Assembly (NCBI RefSeq): GCF_040529335.1
Contig: NZ_CP159534.1
Coordinates: forward strand, 7,688,001 to 7,752,000
DNA: 64,000 nucleotides
Direction: 5' to 3'
Source of the DNA: Streptomyces sp. HUAS MG91
Lineage (GTDB): Bacteria; Actinomycetota; Actinomycetes; Streptomycetales; Streptomycetaceae
Positions 1-8,464 of the stretch are shown piece by piece (positions within the stretch are counted from its first letter, which is position 1; each line of letters starts with the position of its first letter). The translations under genes were made by a program, and so were the position numbers. Below the pieces are notes generated by a model. It saw nothing but the letters and a program-made list of their open reading frames with translations, did not search any database and was not told the DNA's origin.

Positions 1-1338
1 GGCCATCTGGTGCTGCTGGTCTTCGTCGCGGCCCCGCTGCGCCGCTCGGGCGCGTACACCCTCCCCGACTTCGCCGAAGGACGCCTGGAGTCCCGCCAGG
101 TGCGCCGCGTGGTGAGCATGTTCGTCGTCGGCGCGGGCTGGCTCTATCTCGTGCCCCAGCTCCAGGGGGCCGGTCTGACGCTGCAGATCCTCACCGGGGC
201 GCCCCGCTGGTTCGGCGCCGCTCTGGTGGCGGCCGTCGTGGTCCTGGCCGTCGCCGCCGGCGGCATGCGCTCCATCACCTTCGTGCAGGCCTTCCAGTAC
301 TGGCTGAAGCTGACGGCACTGCTGGTGCCCGTCTTCTTCCTACTCCTCGCCTGGCGCGGGCAGGGCGGCCAGCCCCCGGCACCGACCCCCGCGGAGCTGC
401 CCACGGCCGGCGCGGGCGCCGGGCAGCCCCTCGCCACCAGCCGCGCCGACCACCCGCTCTACGCCACGTACGGCCTGATCGTCGCGACGTTCCTCGGCAC
501 CATGGGCCTCCCGCACGTCGTGGTCCGCTTCTACACGAGCCCGCACGGCCGCGCCGCCCGCCGCACGACGGTCGTGGTCCTGGCCCTCATCGGCGCCTTC
601 TACCTGCTGCCCCCGCTCTACGGCTGGCTCGGCCGCCTCTACGTCCCCGAACTCACCACCGCCCAGGACGCGGACGCCACCGTGCTGCTGCTGCCGGGGC
701 GGATGATCGACGGGGTCGCGGGGGACCTGCTCGGCGCGCTGGTGGCGGGCGGCGCCTTCGCCGCGTTCCTGTCCACCGCGTCGGGCCTGACCATGGCCGT
801 GGCCGGCGTGGTCAGCCAGGACGTGCTGCCCACCCGGGGCGTGCGCCACTTCCGGCTCGGCGTGGTCCTGGCCATGGCGGTGGCCCTGGGCGGCGCCCTC
901 CTCGTCGACGGGGTCCCGGTCGCGGACGCCGTCGGCATGGCCTTCGCGGTCTCGGCGTCGTCCTTCTGCCCCCTGCTGGTCCTCGGCATCTGGTGGCGCC
1001 GCCTGACCCCGCCCGGCGCCCTGGCCGGCCTGTTCCTGGGCGGCGGCTCGGCCCTCCTGGCCGTCACCCTCACGGTCTTCGGCGCGGCCACCTCGGGCTG
1101 GCTCCACACCCTCCTCGCCTGGCCCGCGGTCTGGTCGGTCCCGGTCGGCTTCCTCGCCATGATCCTGGTCTCCCTGGCCACCCCGTCCACGATCCTCCCG
1201 CACACCACGGCGACGATGACCCGCCTCCACCTCCCGGAATCCCTGAAGCCCTACGGCACACTCCCGTCCCGCGAGCATCAGGGGCAGCCACCACGCGACG
1301 CGACGGCCCCCAGGACGGCGAGAGGCGACGAGCAGTGA
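1..1338 (+). CDS. Sodium/solute symporter (SSS family, acetate-permease-like), 5' truncated by window edge
   Basis: This is an integral membrane transporter of the sodium:solute symporter family, probably importing a small organic acid. The reading frame is open from base 1, so the N-terminus lies outside the window and about 445 residues are visible. They show a series of long hydrophobic segments and the family-type stretch GGAFAAFLSTASGLTMAVAG (about residues 249-268 of the visible part), typical of the ActP/PutP core. The C-terminal 40 residues are hydrophilic. Its stop codon overlaps the GTG start of the histidine kinase gene (GTGA), so the two are translationally coupled. This suggests transporter and kinase sense or handle the same substrate. 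The exact solute cannot be read from the sequence. Confidence 0.88.
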   Translation, partial: GHLVLLVFVAAPLRRSGAYTLPDFAEGRLESRQVRRVVSMFVVGAGWLYLVPQLQGAGLTLQILTGAPRWFGAALVAAVVVLAVAAGGMRSITFVQAFQYWLKLTALLVPVFFLLLAWRGQGGQPPAPTPAELPTAGAGAGQPLATSRADHPLYATYGLIVATFLGTMGLPHVVVRFYTSPHGRAARRTTVVVLALIGAFYLLPPLYGWLGRLYVPELTTAQDADATVLLLPGRMIDGVAGDLLGALVAGGAFAAFLSTASGLTMAVAGVVSQDVLPTRGVRHFRLGVVLAMAVALGGALLVDGVPVADAVGMAFAVSASSFCPLLVLGIWWRRLTPPGALAGLFLGGGSALLAVTLTVFGAATSGWLHTLLAWPAVWSVPVGFLAMILVSLATPSTILPHTTATMTRLHLPESLKPYGTLPSREHQGQPPRDATAPRTARGDEQ

Positions 1339-2534
1339 CAGCCACCGGCACGGTCACGGCGACCCTCCTCGCCCTCTGCCCGATCCTCCTGGGCGCGGGC
1401 TTCCTCCTGGGCCGCAGAACGGCCCACCCCACGGGCCGCAGCGACGTGGGCACCCCCGTGGAGCGCGCCACCTTCGAAACCCTCCACACCGCGTCGCTCG
1501 CCGCCCCGGCACTGCGCGCGGGCCTCACCGAGGACACGGCCCGCAAGTCGGCCCGCCGCCTGCGCAGCCTCCTCGGCACCGAGGCCCTGGCCCTGACCAA
1601 CCGCTCCACGGTCCTCGCCTGGGACGGCACGTCCGAACACCCGCACGCCAAGCACGTCATGCCGCAGCTGGAGCCCCTGCTCGCCGGCGGCCGCACCGTC
1701 GCCTTCGACTGCGGCTGCGACACGCTCGACTGCCCGCTGCGCTGGGCCGTCGCGGCCCCGGTGGTGGCCGACGGCCGCGTCCGGGGTGCCGTCGTCGCCT
1801 ACGCGCCCCGCGAGTCCGCCGTCCTGGCCCGCGCCACGGACGAGGTGGCCCGCTGGGTCTCGGTCCAGCTCGAACTCGCCGAACTCGACCGCTCCCGCAC
1901 CCGCCTGATCGAGGCGGAGATCAAGGCCCTGCGCGCGCAGATCTCGCCCCACTTCATCTTCAACTCCCTGGCGGCGATCGCGTCCTTCGTCCGCACCGAC
2001 CCCGAACGCGCGCGCGAACTCCTGCTGGAGTTCGCCGACTTCACCCGCTACTCGTTCCGCCGCCACGGCGAGTTCACCACCCTGGCCGACGAACTGCACT
2101 CCATCGACCAGTACTTGGCTCTCGTCCGGGCCCGCTTCGGCGACCGCCTCACCGTCACCCTGCGGATCGCCCCGGAGGTCCTGCCCGTCACACTCCCGTT
2201 CCTGTGCCTCCAGCCACTCGTGGAGAACGCCGTGAAACACGGCCTGGAGGGCACGGTGACCCGCAGCCGCATCTCGATCGGGGCGACGGACGCGGGCGCG
2301 GAGGCGGAGGTCGTCATCGAGGACGACGGCGTCGGCATGGACCCCGACCGGCTGCGGGCGATCCTGCGCGGCGAGGGCGACCGCTCGACGGGCATCGGCC
2401 TGTCGAACGTGGACGAACGCCTGCGCCAGGTCTTCGGCGACGCCTACGGCCTGGTGATCGAGACGGCCGAGGGCGCGGGCACGAAGATCACCGTCCGCAT
2501 CCCGAAGTACCGGGCCGGCGTCTACGCCCCCTGA
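1335..2534 (+). CDS. LytS/YpdA-type sensor histidine kinase
   Basis: This 399-residue sensor kinase has one N-terminal membrane segment (about residues 5-25), a GAF-like region (about 60-180) with a CGCDTLDC cysteine cluster, then the LytS-family phosphoacceptor motif QISPHFIFNSL with His about 206. An ATPase domain follows, with N box PLVENAVKHGL, DDGVGM and GIGLSNVDERL. The GTG start at 1335 overlaps the upstream symporter stop by four bases. LytS kinases normally pair with a LytTR response regulator. None lies downstream, because the next gene is convergent, so the partner is probably upstream of the window. The kinase and ATPase domains appear complete. Confidence 0.9.
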   Translation: MTATGTVTATLLALCPILLGAGFLLGRRTAHPTGRSDVGTPVERATFETLHTASLAAPALRAGLTEDTARKSARRLRSLLGTEALALTNRSTVLAWDGTSEHPHAKHVMPQLEPLLAGGRTVAFDCGCDTLDCPLRWAVAAPVVADGRVRGAVVAYAPRESAVLARATDEVARWVSVQLELAELDRSRTRLIEAEIKALRAQISPHFIFNSLAAIASFVRTDPERARELLLEFADFTRYSFRRHGEFTTLADELHSIDQYLALVRARFGDRLTVTLRIAPEVLPVTLPFLCLQPLVENAVKHGLEGTVTRSRISIGATDAGAEAEVVIEDDGVGMDPDRLRAILRGEGDRSTGIGLSNVDERLRQVFGDAYGLVIETAEGAGTKITVRIPKYRAGVYAP

Positions 2535-2544
2535 CCGCGGCGCG

Positions 2545-3048
2545 TCAGAACAGATGGATCGCCAAATGCCCCAGCGGCAGACCGAGTTGCCACGCGGGCG
2601 TCCACACCTGCGGCCCGTCCTCCTCCTCGGGCACCGGCACGGCGTCCAGGTCGGGCGCGAGCAGCTCGGTCTCCTCCAGCCATCTCCACGCCGCAGCGGC
2701 GAGCCGCAGATCCGGCGACCGGTGCCCCGTCCGGCGCGCCCGCGCCTCGCGCTCCCCGAACCTCGCCCGCACCCAGGCCTGCCACGGCTGGTCGTACGCC
2801 GTCAGCGACGACCAGGTCTCCAGCTGCGACACCACGCGGATCCCGGACAGCTCGTCACCCGCGTCGGACAGGAAGATCGTCAGGGCGAGCGCATCGCGGC
2901 CCGCCCGGAACTCGAAGGACGTGGGCGGCATCAGATCGCCGGTCCGCAGCAGCTCGTCCGCGATGTACTCGGCGTACAACCAGGCCATGGGAACGGTGAG
3001 TTCCCCCTTGGCGGCACCCGACGCGCCGCCCTCGTTTCCGTGCAACAT
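2545..3048 (-). CDS. Hypothetical protein of unknown function
   Basis: This 167-residue soluble, acidic protein belongs to no family I recognise. It has an early segment AWLYAEYIADELL, a tryptophan-rich central part (ETWSSLTAYDQPWQAWVRARF) and an acidic linker (EEEDGPQ) before a C-terminus of GLPLGHLAIHLF. There is no signal peptide or membrane segment. The ATG at 3048 is preferred because a purine-rich AGGAAGGG sits directly upstream; a longer form from 3099 is also open. It ends 10 bases from the convergent histidine kinase stop and lies downstream of the ECF sigma gene in the same orientation, so it could be a target or partner of that sigma factor. That link is only positional. Confidence 0.6.
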   Translation of the reverse strand: MLHGNEGGASGAAKGELTVPMAWLYAEYIADELLRTGDLMPPTSFEFRAGRDALALTIFLSDAGDELSGIRVVSQLETWSSLTAYDQPWQAWVRARFGEREARARRTGHRSPDLRLAAAAWRWLEETELLAPDLDAVPVPEEEDGPQVWTPAWQLGLPLGHLAIHLF

Positions 3049-3194
3049 CCCTTCCTGCCTTCCTCCGGTCCGTGCGCTTCGCCGGCCCCCGGGTCCCACC
3101 CGTCCAACTCACCGGGGAGGACAGCGGATTACTCAACCGAGGAAACAGCCCCCCGAGCAAGGCGCTTTACTGATGCTTGACTTACGGTCCGGTT

Positions 3195-3731
3195 TCAACG
3201 CAGGTCAGGTGCATAACCCGGAAGGACCCTCCGCAACGCCCGCAACGCGTAATACGCACGGGACTTGACGGTACCTGCGGGGATGCCGAGCGCTCGTGCG
3301 GCCTCCGCCACGCTGGCGCCCTTGAAGTAGACCTCCATGAGTACCGCCCGGTGGTCGGGGCTGAGCGTCGCCACCGCGTCGCGCACGTCGAGCGCGGCGG
3401 TGGACCGGTCGGCGTGGTCGGCGCAGACCCGGGCGTTCTCCAGCACCGCGTCACCGACCTCCGCCGGGCGGGCGAGCCGGGCCCGCCGGGCGTCGATGGC
3501 GAGCCTGCGGCCGACCGTGAACAGCCAGGGCCGCACCGACCCGTACTTCGCGTCGAGCGCCTCGGGATGCTGCCAGGCCCGTACGTACGTCTCCTGGACC
3601 AGGTCCTCCGCGCGCTGCCGGTCCCCGTCGCACAGCCGCAGCAGGAACGAGAACAGCGGCCCGCCGTGCTCGCGCTGAACCCGGGCGAGGTCGTCCTGCG
3701 TGGTGGTGGGTGTGGTGAGCGCCGTCGTCAT
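3195..3731 (-). CDS. ECF-type RNA polymerase sigma factor
   Basis: This 178-residue sigma-70-family factor of the extracytoplasmic-function type has region 2 with RAEDLVQETYVRAWQHPE and RPWLFTVGRRLAIDARRAR (core binding and -10 recognition), a short linker, and region 4 with LSPDHRAVLMEVYFKGASVAEAA and GIPAGTVKSRAYYALRALRRVL (-35 recognition helix-turn-helix). The ATG at 3731 begins MTTALTTP; an in-frame extension upstream is possible but has no better signal. No anti-sigma or zinc-finger partner gene is adjacent. Upstream is an amino-acid permease on the same strand, downstream the unknown gene at 2545. What activates it is not evident. Confidence 0.9.
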   Translation of the reverse strand: MTTALTTPTTTQDDLARVQREHGGPLFSFLLRLCDGDRQRAEDLVQETYVRAWQHPEALDAKYGSVRPWLFTVGRRLAIDARRARLARPAEVGDAVLENARVCADHADRSTAALDVRDAVATLSPDHRAVLMEVYFKGASVAEAARALGIPAGTVKSRAYYALRALRRVLPGYAPDLR

Positions 3732-3835
3732 GCGCGTATGGCAGCGCACGCCCGTGCACCCGCCCAGGGGCGGCGCGCGCATCTGCGGCGAGCGGTCGAA
3801 GCGGTCGACGAACGGTGCGGCGAACGGGGCGGGCC

Positions 3836-5272
3836 CTACTCCTCCGGTACGCGGTTGAGCGCCGAGCGCTTGTACGAGTACCCGAAATAGATGACGAGCC
3901 CGATCACGAACCACACGGCGAACCGCACCCAGGTCTGCCACTGGAGGAACGTGATCAGCCAGATGGAGAAGACCACCCCGACCGCGGGCACCACGGGCAT
4001 CCCCGGCGTCCGGAAGGTGCGCGGCAGTTCGGGCTGCCGGTAGCGCAGCACGATCACCGCGACGCACACCACGACGAACGCCAGCAGGATCCCGATGTTG
4101 GTCAGCTCGGCCGCCTCGCCGATCGGCAGGAACCCGGCGATCGCCGCCGACGCGAACCCGACGATCCACGTCACGCGCGTCGGCACGTGCCGCGTGGGGT
4201 GTGTCTTCGCGAACCACTTCGGCAGCAGCCCGTCCCGGGACATGCTGAACCAGACACGGGTGACGCCCAACATGAACGTGAACATGACAGTCAGAATGCC
4301 GATGATCGCGCCCACCGCGATCACGTCCGCGAGGCCGCTCAGCCCGACCGCCTTGAACGCCGTCGAGAACCCGCTCTCCGGGTCGATGTCCTTGTAGTTC
4401 TGCATCCCGGTGAGCACCAGGCACGCGAGCACGTACAGCACCATCGAGATCGCCAGCGAGTACAGGATCGCCTTCGGCATGTGCCGCTGCGCGTCCTTGG
4501 ACTCCTCCGCCGCCGTCGACATGGCGTCGTAGCCGAAGACCGCGAAGAACACGGTCGCGGCGCCCGTGAACGCCCCGCTGACACCGAACGGGAAGAACGG
4601 CGTGTAGTTGCCCGTGTTGATGTGGAAGAAGCCCACGCCGATCACCAGCAGCACCACGAGCACCTTGAGCACCACGACGACCGTCTCGAAGCGGGCCGCG
4701 TTCTTGATGCCGAGGGTCAGCAGGTACGCGATCAGCAGGCACAGGGCCGCCGCGAACAGGTCCACCTTGTGCCCGCTGCCGGTCCCCGGGGCTCCCAGCA
4801 TCCACTTCGGCAGGTCCAGGCCCATCTCGCCGAGCAGGAAGCTGAAGTAGCCGGAGATCCCGATCGCCACGACCGCGACGATCGCCGTGTACTCCAGGAG
4901 CAGGTCCCAGCCGATGAACCAGCCCACCAGTTCGCCGAGGACCGCGTACCCGTACGTGTAGGCCGAGCCGGCCTTCGGGATGAGCCCGGCGAACTCCGCG
5001 TAGGACAGCGCGGCCGCCGCGCTCGCCACACCCGCGATCAGGAACGAGATCAGCACCGCGGGACCGGCCGTGCCGTTGGCCACCGTGCCCGCGAGGGTGA
5101 AGATGCCGGCCCCGATGATGCCGCCGACACCGATCGCGGTGAGCTGCCACAGACCCAGCGACCGGGTCAGGCCGGGCCCGTCCCCGCCGCCGGCCGCCGA
5201 GTCGTCGATCTGGTCGATGGGCTTGCGGCGCAGTACGCCCTGTCCCATCCGCAGTTTCGGTGGAGCTGTCAT
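3836..5272 (-). CDS. APC-family amino-acid permease (cationic amino-acid transporter type)
   Basis: This 478-residue polytopic membrane protein belongs to the amino acid-polyamine-organocation superfamily. The N-terminal hallmark GVGGIIGAGIFTLAG in TM1 forms the substrate-binding unwound helix, and about 12-14 hydrophobic segments follow. The layout with long TM5-TM7 spacing and the late segment RVTWIVGFASAAIAGFLPIG resembles the CAT (cationic amino-acid transporter) subgroup. The ATG at 5272 is chosen because GAGG lies at a good distance upstream; the open frame to 5317 lacks such a signal. A universal stress protein gene lies 97 bases upstream on the same strand. The substrate, perhaps arginine, lysine or an uncharged amino acid, cannot be assigned. 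Confidence 0.9.
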   Translation of the reverse strand: MTAPPKLRMGQGVLRRKPIDQIDDSAAGGGDGPGLTRSLGLWQLTAIGVGGIIGAGIFTLAGTVANGTAGPAVLISFLIAGVASAAAALSYAEFAGLIPKAGSAYTYGYAVLGELVGWFIGWDLLLEYTAIVAVVAIGISGYFSFLLGEMGLDLPKWMLGAPGTGSGHKVDLFAAALCLLIAYLLTLGIKNAARFETVVVVLKVLVVLLVIGVGFFHINTGNYTPFFPFGVSGAFTGAATVFFAVFGYDAMSTAAEESKDAQRHMPKAILYSLAISMVLYVLACLVLTGMQNYKDIDPESGFSTAFKAVGLSGLADVIAVGAIIGILTVMFTFMLGVTRVWFSMSRDGLLPKWFAKTHPTRHVPTRVTWIVGFASAAIAGFLPIGEAAELTNIGILLAFVVVCVAVIVLRYRQPELPRTFRTPGMPVVPAVGVVFSIWLITFLQWQTWVRFAVWFVIGLVIYFGYSYKRSALNRVPEE

Positions 5273-5369
5273 GAGCGCACCTCTTCGCATACGCGACGTC
5301 GGCTGATGGCCGATCATGATGCACCCAGGACGACGGCGACGGAAGAAGGCGCGCGCCGCCGTGCGTGGC

Positions 5370-5831
5370 CTACGGCACGACGGTGACCGGCCAGCGGCCC
5401 GCCTTCACCAGCCGCACGGCGACCGAACCGACGATGCGGTGCCCGGCCTGCTCCGACGCGCCGACGACCACGGCGTCCGCCGTGAGCTCGTCCGCCGCCG
5501 TCACCAGACCGTTGAAGGGGTCGCCGCGGAAGGTGTGGAACTCCCAGCGGACGTCGTATATGTCCTTGACCCGCTCGGAGGCCTCCCGGATCTCCGAGAC
5601 GAGACTCTCCGCGATCTCGTCGGTCGTCTCCGCCACGGACACCCCGAGGGCGGCCCCGGCGGCCAGGACGGGCTGCACGTACACCACGGCGAGCAGGGCG
5701 TGCTGCCGCCGGGCCAGGCCGCCGGCGTAGGCCGCGGCCCGGAACGACGAGTCGGAGCCGTCGACACCGACGACGATCACCTTCGGGCCGTCCGTGCCGC
5801 GCTCGAACTGATGGGGGTGCTGTTCGGTCAC
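5370..5831 (-). CDS. Universal stress protein (UspA family)
   Basis: This 153-residue single-domain protein has the Usp Rossmann-like fold. It starts with KVIVVGVDGSDSSFRAAAYA (strand 1 and nucleotide-binding Asp) and ends with a GSVAVRLVKAGRWPVTVVP segment corresponding to the usual G-S-x-x-x-x-L-x-x-x-x-x-P-V-x-V-V signature. The glycine-rich ATP loop is altered (VVGASEQAGHRIVGS rather than G-x-x-G-x-G), so ATP binding is uncertain. It lies upstream of, and in the same direction as, the amino-acid permease, and many such permeases are paired with Usp proteins, so a shared transcript is plausible. There is no signal peptide. Confidence 0.85.
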   Translation of the reverse strand: MTEQHPHQFERGTDGPKVIVVGVDGSDSSFRAAAYAGGLARRQHALLAVVYVQPVLAAGAALGVSVAETTDEIAESLVSEIREASERVKDIYDVRWEFHTFRGDPFNGLVTAADELTADAVVVGASEQAGHRIVGSVAVRLVKAGRWPVTVVP

Positions 5832-5962
5832 GGCCAGAGGCTAACGGAAAGCGCTGGTGGGAGCGGCGGCGGGGCGGGCTCGGGGGGCCGGACGGGTGCT
5901 TTCGCACGTCTCATCCGGTGGTGGTGTGCGCGGTGACCCCGGCACCGTGCGACGGATGAGAC

Positions 5963-6811
5963 ATGACCAACCATCAGATTCCGCCCGGACGCCGGACGTT
6001 GCTGCGCGGGTTCACCGCCGTGGGACTGGCCGCGCTCACCGGCTGCGCCGCCGCCGACCCCGCCGGTGCCCCGGCGGCGAGCCCGAGCGCGCCGCCCGCC
6101 GCCGGCCCGCCCGCGGCCCGGCCCCTGAAACCGTCCGCGTACCGGCTCAGACCGATCACCGGATACGGCCCGCAGCGCGCGGCCCGCACCCCGCTGAGAC
6201 CCCGTCACCGGCCCATTCTCGACTGGGACTTCGGACGCGGCGAGCGCGCCATGGTGCTCACCTTCGACGACGGGCCGGACCCCCGCTACACCCCCGACAT
6301 CCTGCGCACCCTGCGCAAGCACGATGTCCGCGCGATGTTCTTCGTCTGCGGCGAGATGGCCGTGGACAACAAGGACCTCCTGCGCGAGATGGCCGACGAC
6401 GGGCACATCGTCGGCAACCACACCTGGACGCACCCGCTGCTGACCCGGATGACGCGCTCGGGGATGCGGCCCGAGATCGAGCGGACCTGCGAGGTCGTCG
6501 AGGACGCCGTCGGCGAGCCGCCCGCCTGGTTCCGCGCCCCCTACGGCGCCTGGAACCGGGCCGCCTTCCGGCTCGGCGCCGAGCTCGGCATGGAACCCCT
6601 CGCCTGGACCGTCGACACCCTGGACTGGAACACGCCCGGCACCGGCACCATCGTGTCCCGGGTGCTGTCCGGCGCGGCCCCCGGTGTCGTCGTCCTCAAC
6701 CACGACGCCGGCGGCAACCGGTCGCAGAGCGTCGCCGCGCTGCGCGAGTACCTGCCCGCGCTGCTCGACGACGGCTACCGCCTCACCGTGCCGCCGCGCC
6801 GCTCCGTCTGA
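5963..6811 (+). CDS. Polysaccharide deacetylase (NodB domain), exported lipoprotein
   Basis: This 282-residue carbohydrate esterase 4-type enzyme probably deacetylates peptidoglycan or another wall polysaccharide outside the cell. The N-terminus carries a twin arginine (GRRTLLRGF) followed by a lipobox LTGC, so it looks like a Tat-exported lipoprotein. A proline/alanine-rich linker leads to the NodB domain. Motif 1 TFDDGPD is at residues 100-106 (catalytic base and metal Asp). Motif 2 GNHTWTHP contains metal ligands His153 and His157. Motif 3 RAPYGAWN and a later WTVDTLDWN are also present. The set is complete, so activity is expected. The next gene is convergent. Confidence 0.92.
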   Translation: MTNHQIPPGRRTLLRGFTAVGLAALTGCAAADPAGAPAASPSAPPAAGPPAARPLKPSAYRLRPITGYGPQRAARTPLRPRHRPILDWDFGRGERAMVLTFDDGPDPRYTPDILRTLRKHDVRAMFFVCGEMAVDNKDLLREMADDGHIVGNHTWTHPLLTRMTRSGMRPEIERTCEVVEDAVGEPPAWFRAPYGAWNRAAFRLGAELGMEPLAWTVDTLDWNTPGTGTIVSRVLSGAAPGVVVLNHDAGGNRSQSVAALREYLPALLDDGYRLTVPPRRSV

Positions 6812-6848
6812 CCCGGACCGCGGCCGGGCGCCCGCCGGGGCCGTGCGC

Positions 6849-7508
6849 TCAGCGCACGGACACCAGGCGGGCGAAGACCACGACGTTCCCGTCGTAGCCG
6901 TGCTGCTTGGAGAAACCGCCGCCACAGGTGATGACCCGCAGCTCCGGAGCGCCGGTCGAGCCGTAGACCTTCTTGCCGGGGAAGGCGGACTTCTCGAAGA
7001 CCTCGATGCCGTAGATCTTGAACACGGCCGTCTTCCCGTCCTTCCGCTTCACCTCGACGTGGTTTCCCTTCTTCAGGGATCCCAGACCGTAGAAGACCGC
7101 CGGGCCCTGCATGTTGTCGACGTGCCCGACGACGACGGCCGTGCCCTTCTCGCCGGGGGACACCGCGCCCGAGAACCAGCCCGCCAGGTTCGGGTCCTGC
7201 GGCGGCGGCGCGTCCACCCAGCCCTCCGCGTCGAGACCGACCGGCATCACCGGCGCGTCCACCTGGATCGCCGGGATGCGCACCCGGTCCACCGCGGAGA
7301 ACGGCAGCGGATCGGGCGCCTTGGAGGTGGCCCAGGCCGGGGTACGGCTGTCCGCGGCGGCGGCCGAGGCGGGCTGCGGCGGACCGATGTCGAATTCCCC
7401 CGACCCATTGCGGATCAGGGCGAGACCGGTGAGCAGGACCAGCGCCATCACGCCCCATGGGGCGCGCTTTCTCGGCTGCTCCTCCTCTTCAAGGATTGCG
7501 TCGGACAT
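6849..7508 (-). CDS. Class F sortase
   Basis: This 219-residue membrane-anchored cysteine transpeptidase has a short cytoplasmic N-terminus, one membrane segment (about 18-32), a linker, then the sortase barrel. The catalytic triad is visible: His129 in VVVGHVDN, Cys195 in VITCGGG and Arg214 in VVFARLV. Short size with this VGHVDN/TCGGG context is typical of actinobacterial class F enzymes. It is divergent from a small exported protein with a C-terminal membrane anchor (7855-8346), and a paralogue lies just beyond (8465-8974). Neither has LPxTG, but both have a shared glycine-rich motif before the anchor, and they are the best candidate substrates or partners. Confidence 0.92.
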   Translation of the reverse strand: MSDAILEEEEQPRKRAPWGVMALVLLTGLALIRNGSGEFDIGPPQPASAAAADSRTPAWATSKAPDPLPFSAVDRVRIPAIQVDAPVMPVGLDAEGWVDAPPPQDPNLAGWFSGAVSPGEKGTAVVVGHVDNMQGPAVFYGLGSLKKGNHVEVKRKDGKTAVFKIYGIEVFEKSAFPGKKVYGSTGAPELRVITCGGGFSKQHGYDGNVVVFARLVSVR

Positions 7509-7854
7509 TCGCTCATCCCCTCTGGAAACGGCGGCGAGACCGCATCCGTTGCGCGTATCAGCACGCTAAGTCGGCGGCGCGCGCCCAGCGACGGGGCAAA
7601 GGCGAACGGGTGGCCCCGACATCGCAGCTCAGAGGCCCGGTGAGCCATCCGGGTCGGTGCTTCCAGGAAATTTCTGACGGTCCGTGACCTGCGGTGATAA
7701 CCGTCTTTACGGAATTCTCACGGTGTGTCGTCTCACCAGGACGGCCGATTCCCGAAATGCGGCTCTGCGCAGGGCATCTGAGGGTTCGTCTGGGAGGCGT
7801 TCTCGCCGAAATTCCCGGGGGCCGTTCCCCGGGCGCCTTCCGCGGAGGATTTCC
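7509..7854. promoter_or_regulatory. Divergent intergenic region, sortase / surface protein
   Basis: This 346-base stretch separates the divergent sortase and surface-protein starts and presumably holds both promoters. It includes a relatively A/T-richer part around 7665-7730 (GGAAATTTCTG, CGGAATTCTCAC) and GGAGG just before the ATG at 7855. No confident -35/-10 pair, operator or small gene was found. The open frame running from 7684 into the surface protein has no start signal and would destroy the signal peptide. Confidence 0.4.
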
Positions 7855-8346
7855 ATGCGTACCACCCGTGCCCTGGCGGTGTCCGCCGCCGCGGTCCTCG
7901 CCGTCGGACTCGCCGCTCCCGCCGCGTCGGCCTGGGAGGACCCGACCAACCTCTCCGTCTCGCCCAGCGTCGTGCCGCGCGGCGGCGAGGTGACCGTGTC
8001 GGTCGACGGGACCAAGTGCCAGTCGAACAGCACGGCGTCGTCGGACGCCTTCGGCACCATCAACCTCAGCCAGGTCCCCGGCGGCAGCCAGGCCAGCGGG
8101 ACGGCGACCATCAAGCACGACGCCACGGTCGGCGCGCACGACGTGAGCGTCAGCTGCCAGGGCGCCCCGCTGATGAGACCCGCGGCCTTCACCGTCATCC
8201 ACGGCGGGGTGCGCGGCGGTCTCGGCGGCTCGACCCGGACCGGCGCGACCCCGACCGACATGGCGATCGGCGGCGCCCTCGTCGCCTCGGCGCTGATCGG
8301 CGGCGGCGTGTTCTGGATGCGCCGCCGGGCCGAGGGCAGGGCGTAG
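7855..8346 (+). CDS. Small exported protein with C-terminal membrane anchor (putative sortase partner)
   Basis: This 163-residue protein has a clear signal peptide (cleavage near AASA-WED), an extracellular beta-rich domain of about 90 residues with two cysteines (TKCQS and VSCQG, probably a disulfide), then VRGGLGGS, a hydrophobic segment and a terminal RRR cluster. The architecture mimics a sortase sorting signal but lacks LPxTG. GGAGG sits seven bases before the ATG. It is convergent with a paralogue at 8465-8974 sharing the SVxPxxxxxGGxVT opening, the disulfide and the tail, and divergent from the sortase gene. The function is unknown; attachment or display at the cell surface is inferred. 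Confidence 0.75.
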   Translation: MRTTRALAVSAAAVLAVGLAAPAASAWEDPTNLSVSPSVVPRGGEVTVSVDGTKCQSNSTASSDAFGTINLSQVPGGSQASGTATIKHDATVGAHDVSVSCQGAPLMRPAAFTVIHGGVRGGLGGSTRTGATPTDMAIGGALVASALIGGGVFWMRRRAEGRA

Positions 8347-8404
8347 GACGCGGGACACCCCCAGGACGGCGGGCCCCGACCCCCTTCGCGGGGCCCGTGC
8401 ACGG

Positions 8405-8456
8405 GAGAGGGCCGGTGTCCCGAAGACCGAGCGGTCTTCGGGACACCGGCCCTCTC
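8405..8456. terminator. Bidirectional terminator, perfect 25-bp stem
   Basis: An uninterrupted inverted repeat has its left arm at 8405-8429, right arm at 8432-8456 and only two bases (AG) between. It lies in the 118-base gap between two convergent genes, so it can terminate both. There is no U-tract, as usual in this GC-rich group. Confidence 0.85.
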
Positions 8457-8464
8457 GGGGTCCG

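Noticed and set aside
3195..5324. 709-codon minus-strand open frame across permease and sigma genes
   Set aside because: Only its last 178 codons are the sigma factor; the rest is an off-frame shadow of the permease gene with an unnatural Arg/Gly composition.
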